Assembly (NCBI GenBank): GCA_903882765.1
Contig: CAIRYE010000402.1
Location: 1 to 9,217 of the forward strand
DNA: 9,217 nucleotides
Direction of reading: 5' to 3'
DNA from: an uncultured Anaerolineae bacterium
Lineage (GTDB): Bacteria > Chloroflexota > Anaerolineae > Anaerolineales > Villigracilaceae
The notes under the pieces are model-generated. The model did not search any database. It had not been told where the DNA came from and worked only from the letters and a program-made list of their open reading frames with translations. Shown here piece by piece: positions 1-5,214 of the stretch. Every line of letters starts with the position of its first letter. Within the stretch, counting starts at the first letter, position 1. Both the position numbers and the translations under genes were made by a program.

Positions 1-1955
1 TAAACAAAGCGGATGTTCTGACCGGCGGCCACGGTATGGCCCGATTCCTGCAGAACCCGCGCCGCCCTGGCTGTTGGCGAAAGGGAGCGGTACTCCTCCA
101 CCGTTTTGCTGATGCGCTGGCTTACCACCAGGTCATCCACCGCCACCCGTCCGGCGCGCAGGTCGGTCCGGGCCTTTTTCAGGATCTTGGCAGCCTCGGG
201 CAAGTAGTTCTTTATCTGCATCAGGCTGGTAGCCTGGCCAAGGCATTGCAATAAGGTGAGCTGCACGCCCGCCACCCACAGCGGGGTATCGTGTCTGCGC
301 AGCTCAATGCCACGATATTTAAGCTCGCCATCTTGGAACACGCCGAAGTAGCGGTTAGGCACCGGAATGCGTGCGTCCTTGCGCGAGGGGGAAAACGCCA
401 CCCAGCGATAGATACCATCCATGGCGATGGCGATCTTGGTCTTCTCCACGATCGCCTCCATCAGCGGGGTGAAATCCTTGGGGGTACGGCAGCCCGATTT
501 CTGCACGAACAGGCAATCCACGTACATATGCAGCACCAAAAAGCCCATCTCCTCGGCGATCTCCTTGGATTGCAGTAGCAGCTCGCGGCTGATGCTAGTG
601 ACCGCCTCGTGTGATTCGATCTTGCCGAAGCGGGCGTTCTTGTAACCCAAGTAGCCAAAGCACACCACCAGCAGCCACTTCAGCGCCGCCGCGCGGGCCT
701 TCAGGGATTTGGCGCGGTGGTCACGCGGGTGCATCTCGATCAGCTGGCGTTTGATGGCCAGGCGCTCTTCCAGCAACGGGCGCAGTGTCTGCGGAATCAG
801 CCCATCGGGCGCGTTGGGTTTGCCGTAGGTCTCCGGTGAGATATTGTGCTCCACCATGATGGAGGGGTACATCGATGCGAAATCGATCTGCGCCACGTGC
901 TCGTACACCCCCACCAGCGGCTGGTAGATCATGCCGCCCCGGTCGGCGCTCACCAGATCGTTCAGCGTCTTGGCCGATTCCGCCTGCTGTTTCACCACCG
1001 GCACCAGAACATCGGTGCGCAACGCGGTGAGCATTTGCATGGCGGTGATGCCGGCGCCGGGCGATTTTCGGGCCATTTCCTGCACACCAATGCCGGTGGT
1101 GCGGGCTTGCTGCAACACGCCATCCACGCCATATTCTTTGAATAAAACGGCGTTTTTTCGGTCGATATGCCATCGACCAAACAAGTGCACCTGCTGCCCT
1201 CTAAAAACCACCTGGCCATAGGAAAAATAGCTATTGGCCTTGCGGCGCAGCACATCGTGGGTTAGGTCGCGGTTGGGGTTCATCGTCAGCATCGGGAAAA
1301 GCCAGGTATCGCCAAAATCGGTCAGCACCAGGTCAGGGTCATAGCTGGTAAAGATCGATCGCAGGCTGATCTCAAAGGCGCGCTTCGGCTCCAACCGCAA
1401 AAAATAGCTGGAGCGGTCGTATTTAACCTTCACTTTGGTGGGTGTTCCTAGGGCGGGGTCAACATCTGGGCTAAGCTCCAGTATCCGCAACGGCAGCTCC
1501 ATTTCGGCCACCCCATCGGGCGCCTGGGCGGGATGAACAGCAAGGACGTCTTGGTCATCGCATTCGATGGTGCAGCGGTGTAAGATGCCCACCCCCGTTC
1601 GGGCGGCAAACCGAAGCGAGAGTGGTATATCGGCGTCGTAAAGATCGATGTCAGGAAACTGTTCAGAAAAAGCGGAAAACGCCCCTGCCACATCCACTGG
1701 GTTTGGAACTGTGATGGAGAGGGTTTCCACTGATCCTGAAAAAAGATCGCGGCGAACTTCGCGGCCAGGTTTTAGCCGCTGGCTCATTACATATTGCCAA
1801 GCAGCCCGCAGCCGAGGCGCGGGGGCCGCAGCGTAGAAGGTAACGGGAAAGCGCATATGCAAAAACAATCGTTGCTGGTCATCCGTCAGAAGCCAGATAA
1901 CTACGCCAGCATTATCCGGATATAGGTCAATGATCCAGCCCGCATATTCCGTCAT
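1..1955 (-). CDS. Family B DNA polymerase, probably proofreading-deficient (3' end beyond window)
   Basis: Template-directed DNA synthesis; about 651 residues are visible and the C-terminus (thumb) lies off the left edge. Polymerase motif A is DFASMYPSI (358-366), with catalytic D358 and steric-gate Y363. Motif B region is K426 to G444, ending LGYKNARFG; the usual K-x3-N-S-x-Y-G reads KWLLVVCFG, so Asn and Ser are Val and Tyr is Phe. Motif C is YVDCLF around D480: the first Asp of DTDS is Tyr and the second, metal-binding Asp is kept. KYRGIELRRHDTP at 546-558 matches the conserved palm/thumb-edge block. In the exonuclease domain no DxE (Exo I) is seen; the likely places read LELSPD (159-164) and TDFGDTWLF (212-220), so proofreading is probably lost. 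The ATG at 1955 has AAAGG 7 nt upstream; an in-frame ATG at 1970 has no ribosome site. It follows the 90-aa gene by 21 nt in the same operon. The family call is firm; a translesion role is inferred. Confidence 0.93.
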   Translation of the reverse strand, partial: MTEYAGWIIDLYPDNAGVVIWLLTDDQQRLFLHMRFPVTFYAAAPAPRLRAAWQYVMSQRLKPGREVRRDLFSGSVETLSITVPNPVDVAGAFSAFSEQFPDIDLYDADIPLSLRFAARTGVGILHRCTIECDDQDVLAVHPAQAPDGVAEMELPLRILELSPDVDPALGTPTKVKVKYDRSSYFLRLEPKRAFEISLRSIFTSYDPDLVLTDFGDTWLFPMLTMNPNRDLTHDVLRRKANSYFSYGQVVFRGQQVHLFGRWHIDRKNAVLFKEYGVDGVLQQARTTGIGVQEMARKSPGAGITAMQMLTALRTDVLVPVVKQQAESAKTLNDLVSADRGGMIYQPLVGVYEHVAQIDFASMYPSIMVEHNISPETYGKPNAPDGLIPQTLRPLLEERLAIKRQLIEMHPRDHRAKSLKARAAALKWLLVVCFGYLGYKNARFGKIESHEAVTSISRELLLQSKEIAEEMGFLVLHMYVDCLFVQKSGCRTPKDFTPLMEAIVEKTKIAIAMDGIYRWVAFSPSRKDARIPVPNRYFGVFQDGELKYRGIELRRHDTPLWVAGVQLTLLQCLGQATSLMQIKNYLPEAAKILKKARTDLRAGRVAVDDLVVSQRISKTVEEYRSLSPTARAARVLQESGHTVAAGQNIRFV

Positions 1956-1976
1956 TCCACAACCTTTCATCCCGGA

Positions 1977-2249
1977 CTAGCGGGGAGACTTGATCCTGGT
2001 CTTGAGGATCTCGATCTCGCTGTGCAAGTTTGTGATCTCTTTCGCTTGCTCCAGCAGCATGGCCAGCAGGGCCGCCTCGAACGGCAGCAGGGAATCGGTT
2101 TGGCTGATGGCTGCGGTGTGCCGGCGGGCATTGGCGAACAAACCATCGAAGACGAACTGGTCGCTTTTGCGCAGGGTGCGGCGGAACTTCGCCATGGCGG
2201 ATTCGGTATCAGAGACCTGCTGTGTGATGGTAGGGAGAGTGCGGCCCAT
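1977..2249 (-). CDS. Small helical protein of unknown function, polymerase operon
   Basis: This encodes 90 residues that I do not recognise as a named family. The N-terminal half is charged (KFRRTLRKSD at 21-30) and contains FVFDGLFANARRH (32-44). Residues 56-88 look like one long amphipathic helix or short coiled coil, with leucine/isoleucine spacing and EQAKEITNLHSEIEILKTRI near the end. There is no signal peptide or membrane segment. The ATG at 2249 lies one base after the TAA of the upstream RadA-like gene, with GGAG just ahead inside that gene's end, so the two are translationally coupled. A longer frame reading back into the RadA-like gene was rejected because it overlaps that gene and lacks this site. 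Its place between the RadA-like gene and the polymerase suggests an adaptor that bridges partners, which is inference only. Confidence 0.82.
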   Translation of the reverse strand: MGRTLPTITQQVSDTESAMAKFRRTLRKSDQFVFDGLFANARRHTAAISQTDSLLPFEAALLAMLLEQAKEITNLHSEIEILKTRIKSPR

Positions 2250-2250
2250 C

Positions 2251-2802
2251 TTATTTCTCCGTGTAGTCGAACAAGGAGGGCTGCGTTTGCCGCCCATCGT
2301 CAAGGCTATCGGCATCGAAAAGAACACGGTCTGCCGCGGCAAAAAGCTCTTCCAGCAAAAAAGCGCGCTCATCGATGCGGGCCGGCGAAAGGGTAACCAA
2401 AACGGGGGCATGCGCCTTTAGGCGCTCAATATTCCTCATACAAATTGTGAGAATACGGCTAACCTCTTTGACGGCAACGCCCTCATCGTAGAAATTGGCC
2501 AACAGATCTAATAGCACATAAGGGCTGTTGAAAGAGGGGGTTCCTTCTAATAACGCTAGGGTTTGGTAACAGGTAAAGGCGCGCCGAACGATCAGCCTCT
2601 GCGCCACACCGGCCACGTTCTGCGTCGCAAAACGCAGCAGGCGTGCCACTCGGTAAGGCTGAAAACGGTTGCCATTATCCAGCACGGTGACCGGCCCGCG
2701 CAGGACCAGGCCGGTAATGGCGGCGGTGGCCTGCTCGCGGGCGGCATGCCGGCCGCAAAACACAACCAGCGAATTCGTAGAAAGGGTAGAGAGAATATCC
2801 AT
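2251..2802 (-). CDS. RadA/Rad51-like protein with degenerate Walker A and a clamp-binding tail
   Basis: This encodes 183 residues from the ATG at 2802; an in-frame GTG at 2808 would add two, and neither has a clear ribosome site. The fold is recognisable from Rad51/RadA landmarks: strand SLVVFCG (11-17) where the P-loop should begin, VTVLDNGNRF (38-47), the block RRAFTCYQTLALLEG (73-87) comparable to Rad51's RAFNTDHQ-LL, a Walker B-like strand YVLLDLLANFYDE (95-107) and APVLVTLSPAR (132-142). The residues after G17 are RHAAREQA, with no GKT/S, so ATP binding by the usual P-loop is probably lost. The tail reads QPSLF (174-178), matching the bacterial sliding-clamp-binding consensus QL[SD]LF. 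It is the first gene of the polymerase operon, one base before the 90-aa gene. Likely a structural RecA-fold partner that docks the polymerase on the clamp (inference). Fold call moderately sure; function not established. Confidence 0.8.
   Translation of the reverse strand: MDILSTLSTNSLVVFCGRHAAREQATAAITGLVLRGPVTVLDNGNRFQPYRVARLLRFATQNVAGVAQRLIVRRAFTCYQTLALLEGTPSFNSPYVLLDLLANFYDEGVAVKEVSRILTICMRNIERLKAHAPVLVTLSPARIDERAFLLEELFAAADRVLFDADSLDDGRQTQPSLFDYTEK
2269..2283 (-). other. Predicted beta-clamp-binding peptide QPSLF
   Basis: The five codons near the end of the RadA-like gene encode Gln-Pro-Ser-Leu-Phe, five residues from the C-terminus in an acidic, probably disordered tail. The known bacterial DnaN-binding pentapeptide consensus is QL[SD]LF, often found at the termini of clamp partners. 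The only deviation is Pro at the weakly constrained second position. Binding is inferred from the motif and its location. Confidence 0.6.
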
Positions 2803-2868
2803 ACCCACAGCATACTATCGTGCGGGCGGGCAAACCATCCCATCGGGGGGTAGTTCCAGGGGGGAATG
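2803..2868. other. Intergenic leader of the polymerase operon, no clear promoter
   Basis: This stretch separates the RadA-like start from the 27-bp dyad and is G/C-rich with runs of C on the minus strand. The only -10-like hexamer towards the operon is TAGTAT (minus, 2817-2812), which has no credible -35 at normal spacing. If it is used, the mRNA would begin within a few bases of the start codon. No open reading frame is supported here. Confidence 0.3.
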
Positions 2869-2895
2869 ATGGGGTAACCCTAGGGGTTACCCCAT
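2869..2895. repeat. 27-bp dyad: 12-bp inverted repeat with TAG centre
   Basis: ATGGGGTAACCC (2869-2880) and GGGTTACCCCAT (2884-2895) are perfect reverse complements around a 3-bp centre. The element sits between the tRNA-Ser terminator and the polymerase operon, about 67 bp upstream of the RadA-like start. It is too long and exact to be chance. It could be an operator for the polymerase operon or a second hairpin backing up tRNA termination; no T-run follows it on the minus strand, which favours the operator reading. I do not recognise the binding protein. Confidence 0.6.
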
Positions 2896-2896
2896 G

Positions 2897-2926
2897 AAAA
2901 AAGGCCTCCATTGCTGAAGGCCTTTT
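2897..2926 (-). terminator. Intrinsic terminator of tRNA-Ser
   Basis: On the minus strand AAAAGGCCT (2926-2918) and AGGCCTTTT (2907-2899) form a 9-bp stem with a 10-nt loop, and the T-run continues to six residues (2902-2897). It begins three bases after the tRNA CCA end. The matching A and T tracts make it potentially bidirectional. Confidence 0.85.
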
Positions 2927-2928
2927 GG

Positions 2929-3017
2929 TGGCGGAGAGAGCGGGATTTGAACCCGCGAACCCTTGCAGGTTACGCGCTTTCCAAGCGCGCGCGCTAAGCC
3001 AGCTACGCGACCTCTCC
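2929..3017 (-). tRNA. trnS: tRNA-Ser (anticodon GGA), CCA encoded
   Basis: Reading the minus strand from 3017, the acceptor GGAGAGG pairs with UCUCUCC (last pair G-U), followed by discriminator G and an encoded CCA (2931-2929). The anticodon stem is CGCGC/GCGCG around loop TTGGAAA, giving anticodon GGA (2982-2980), which decodes UCC and UCU. The long variable arm has a 4-bp stem AACC/GGTT, as expected for class II tRNA-Ser. The T arm is GCGGG-TTCAAAT-CCCGC. Total length with CCA is 89 nt. It has its own promoter and terminator. Confidence 0.96.
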
Positions 3018-3040
3018 ACTTTTTTTGTAAAGCGGTTGAT

Positions 3041-3067
3041 ATTATACCATTTTTTTAAAGTTGACAA
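3041..3067 (-). promoter_or_regulatory. Promoter of tRNA-Ser
   Basis: On the minus strand TTGTCA (3067-3062) is followed after 15 bp by a perfect TATAAT (3046-3041), with an extended TGG just before it (3049-3047). Transcription should start near 3034, giving a leader of about 17 nt before the mature tRNA. The short spacer is compensated by the extended -10. Confidence 0.75.
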
Positions 3068-3187
3068 CATCCAAAATTAAAGTCCGGTGTCGCAAATTTT
3101 TCGATGCTTATCAAAAAGTTACTACGCGAGACAGGGAACGCAGTATTTGCGGCAATGGCGAGTAAAAAACTTACGTCTGTTTGATTA
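3068..3187. other. Gap between exonuclease gene and tRNA promoter
   Basis: I see no gene, clear terminator or long repeat in this A/T-rich spacer. Frames crossing it are extensions of frames antisense to or overlapping the exonuclease gene and have no start signals. Confidence 0.4.
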
Positions 3188-3751
3188 TTAATTCCCGGCG
3201 ATCTTCTTGATGATCTCCAATGTTGCAAGACAGTCACCGAGCGCTGAGTGATCCCCACCTTGTAATTTCTGCCACCGAAAAGATCGGTGATAATCGTCCC
3301 ATTCCCCAACCCACTCGGCGTGTTTGATCATCGCGCAATCCCATCGAACGGGTCGGAAAGTCTTAGGATAAGATAGATGGGAAGCGGACTGATTTAGTAA
3401 TCGGCGATCGTAGTCAGCATTGAATACAACCACGATCTTGCCGTCCGCAATTTGGATCAAATTGTCCCAGATGGACTGAAATGATGCGGCATTTTTCACC
3501 ATGCTATTGGTAATATGATGAATAGCGGTAGCACTTGCGGGGATGGGGTTCAACGGCTTGCACAGAACATTGTCCATAAGGGTTTTGCCGGATCCATCGA
3601 TCACACCGATCTGAATTACCTCAGCATTCGAATCTAAACCGGTAGTTTCAGTATCTAAAATCACCCATTGATCCGCGGGAGTGGCAAGCAAGTTGCGAGC
3701 CCAGGCGGAAGCGTAATTACGGGCTTGGGTGATGAAATTATTTTGAAACAT
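3188..3751 (-). CDS. DnaQ-like DEDDh 3'-5' exonuclease
   Basis: This encodes 187 residues of the RNase T/DnaQ exonuclease fold, which removes 3'-terminal nucleotides from DNA or RNA using two metal ions. All five DEDDh residues are visible: D33 and E35 in LDTETTGLD (Exo I), D115 in FNADYDRRLL (Exo II), and H168 and D173 in HSALGDCLATLEI (Exo III). The first 28 residues are a short helical extension; no additional domain or signal peptide is present. The ATG at 3751 is preceded by GAGG 8 nt upstream. It stands alone, about 120 bp after fabF and upstream of tRNA-Ser on the same strand. It could be a general repair or RNA-maturation nuclease. A proofreading partner for the nearby polymerase, which seems to lack its own exonuclease, is possible but speculative. 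The substrate cannot be told from sequence. Confidence 0.93.
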   Translation of the reverse strand: MFQNNFITQARNYASAWARNLLATPADQWVILDTETTGLDSNAEVIQIGVIDGSGKTLMDNVLCKPLNPIPASATAIHHITNSMVKNAASFQSIWDNLIQIADGKIVVVFNADYDRRLLNQSASHLSYPKTFRPVRWDCAMIKHAEWVGEWDDYHRSFRWQKLQGGDHSALGDCLATLEIIKKIAGN

Positions 3752-3805
3752 AAGCGTTCCTCATTGTTGAATTTGCCACTCAAATATGTTCCAGCCACGA
3801 AACTT

Positions 3806-3834
3806 AAATTTTTGCAAGAAAACTATTTTGTCAA
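3806..3834 (-). promoter_or_regulatory. Possible promoter of the exonuclease gene
   Basis: The minus strand has a perfect -35 hexamer TTGACA (3834-3829), but 17 bp downstream only a weak AAATTT (3811-3806) could serve as -10. It lies directly after the fabF hairpin and about 55 bp before the exonuclease ATG, so a start of transcription here is reasonable though weakly supported. Confidence 0.35.
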
Positions 3835-3844
3835 ACGAATGATA

Positions 3845-3868
3845 ACCAGATCACCTTCGAGATCTGGT
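3845..3868 (-). terminator. Hairpin just after fabF, probable weak terminator
   Basis: ACCAGATC (3845-3852) and GATCTGGT (3861-3868) form a perfect 8-bp stem with an 8-nt loop, two bases after the fabF stop. No T-run follows on the minus strand, so intrinsic termination would be weak; it may instead protect the 3' end of the mRNA. Confidence 0.5.
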
Positions 3869-3870
3869 AG

Positions 3871-5103
3871 CTAGTATCGTTTGATGGCCAGCACGGCGTT
3901 GTGGCCGCCAAAGCCGAAGGCGTTGGAGATGGCTACATCCACCTTTTGCTGGCGCGCCTGGTTGGGGATGTAATCCAGGTCGCAGTCGGGATCGGGAGTA
4001 GAGTAATTGATGGTGGGCGGGAGGATGCCATCGCGGATGGCGTTGACGCAGTAGATGACTTCCAGCGCGCCGGTAGCGCCCATCATATGGCCGGTCATCG
4101 ATTTAGTGGAGGAGACACCCATTTTGTAGGCATGAGCGCCAAATGCCCGTTTGAGCGCTTGCGTCTCGGCGGCGTCGTTGAGCGGCGTGCCAGTGCCGTG
4201 GGCACTGACGTAGCCAACCTGATCAGGCCTAACGCCAGCCGAGCTGAGCGCGGATAGGATGGCCTGTGAGCCGCCTTTGCCTTCAGCATCCGGTGCGGTG
4301 ACGTGGTAGGCATCGGCGGAGCTGCCATAGCCGGCCATCTCAGCCAGTATCTCGGCTTTGCGAGCTTTGGCGAAGCTTTCGCGTTCCAAAACCACCACGC
4401 CGGCGCCTTCACCCATCACCAGACCGTCACGGTTTTTGTCGAAGGGGGATGGGGTGTTGAGTTGATCCGCGCTGCGCCGGGACATGGCGCCGATGCGATC
4501 GAAGGAGGCCACACCGATCTCGCAAATGGTCGATTCAGCGGCGCCGGCAATAATAACATCTACCAACCCGCTTTGTAATAAATAATAAGCAGTCCCAATG
4601 CCATCGGCACCAGAAGCGCAAGCCGAGGCTACCGAGAAGGCTGGGCCATGCAAGCCGTGATCAATGGCGATGATGCCGGACCCGCCGTTTGGCATGAGCA
4701 TGGGGATGAGGAATGGGCTGACGCGGCGGGGGCCGTCGTCCTTCATGGTGATAATGCCATCCTGCAGCGACTTCATGCCGCCGATGGCGGAAGAGACGAT
4801 AACGCCCACGCGAGAACGGTCGAAGGAATCGAAGTTGATACCGGATTGGGCGATGGCCTCGTTGGCGGCGGCGACCGCCAGTTGTTCGTACCGATCGCGG
4901 CGCCGAGCTTCTTTGGAGTCCATATACTTGCCAGGGTCAAAATCCTTTACCTCGCCAGCGATCTGCACCTGCCAATTGGAGGCATCAAACAAGGTGATAG
5001 GACCAACGCCAGAGCGGCCATTGATGATGTTGTCCCAAGATTCTTTTACGGTTAAGCCAGTGGGGTTAACGGTGCCCATGCCGGTAATGACGATCTTTTC
5101 CAT
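3871..5103 (-). CDS. fabF: Beta-ketoacyl-ACP synthase II
   Basis: This cytoplasmic condensing enzyme of type II fatty acid synthesis joins malonyl-ACP to an acyl chain, releasing CO2. The 410 residues match the usual FabF length. The Cys-His-His triad is complete: C162 in ASACASGADG, H302 in SAHGTGTPLND and H339 in KSMTGHMMGATGA, with the supporting K334. The glycine-rich NAFGFGGHN (395-403) near the end carries the gatekeeper region. The ATG at 5103 has GGAG 6 nt upstream and starts the standard MEKIVITGMG opening; an in-frame start at 5142 would add 13 residues with no homology and run into the upstream terminator. It stands alone: the preceding tex unit ends in a terminator and acpP, often next to fabF, is not in the window. 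The upstream 40 bp is very A/T-rich but shows no convincing promoter. Confidence 0.97.
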   Translation of the reverse strand: MEKIVITGMGTVNPTGLTVKESWDNIINGRSGVGPITLFDASNWQVQIAGEVKDFDPGKYMDSKEARRRDRYEQLAVAAANEAIAQSGINFDSFDRSRVGVIVSSAIGGMKSLQDGIITMKDDGPRRVSPFLIPMLMPNGGSGIIAIDHGLHGPAFSVASACASGADGIGTAYYLLQSGLVDVIIAGAAESTICEIGVASFDRIGAMSRRSADQLNTPSPFDKNRDGLVMGEGAGVVVLERESFAKARKAEILAEMAGYGSSADAYHVTAPDAEGKGGSQAILSALSSAGVRPDQVGYVSAHGTGTPLNDAAETQALKRAFGAHAYKMGVSSTKSMTGHMMGATGALEVIYCVNAIRDGILPPTINYSTPDPDCDLDYIPNQARQQKVDVAISNAFGFGGHNAVLAIKRY

Positions 5104-5144
5104 TGATAACTCCAGTTCGAAATAAATAATAAATAAGTTCAAAT

Positions 5145-5175
5145 AAAAAAGGGATCGTCACTGACAATCCCTTTT
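5145..5175 (-). terminator. Intrinsic terminator of tex
   Basis: On the minus strand AAAAGGGAT (5175-5167) pairs with ATCCCTTTT (5155-5147), with a possible inner GTC/GAC extension, and the T-run continues through 5145. It lies 40 bp past the tex stop and about 44 bp ahead of the fabF start, separating the two transcription units. It could also act on plus-strand transcripts. Confidence 0.85.
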
Positions 5176-5214
5176 CCTGATTTCTATAACACAAAATAAG
5201 CGTATTAGTAACGA

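Noticed and set aside
36..1221. Plus-strand and other-frame open frames across the left region
   Set aside because: They are antisense or shifted frames of the family B polymerase gene, lack ribosome sites and show biased, unstructured composition; the minus-strand polymerase frame is open throughout with recognisable motifs.
2090..2105. QTDSLLPF in the 90-aa protein as a second clamp-binding motif
   Set aside because: It does not fit QL[SD]LF or the hexapeptide form well and lies at the start of a predicted helix rather than in a tail.
1990..2421. 143-residue plus-strand open frame opposite the small-protein and RadA-like genes
   Set aside because: It is antisense to two coupled genes with good start signals, and it has no family features.
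3055..3309. 84-residue minus-strand frame over the exonuclease 3' end and the spacer
   Set aside because: It overlaps the exonuclease gene in another frame and ends in the tRNA promoter; no ribosome site or recognisable motif.
5104..5142. Longer fabF start at 5142
   Set aside because: The extra 13 residues have no family similarity, the region is the A/T-rich leader just after the tex terminator, and the ATG at 5103 has a good GGAG.
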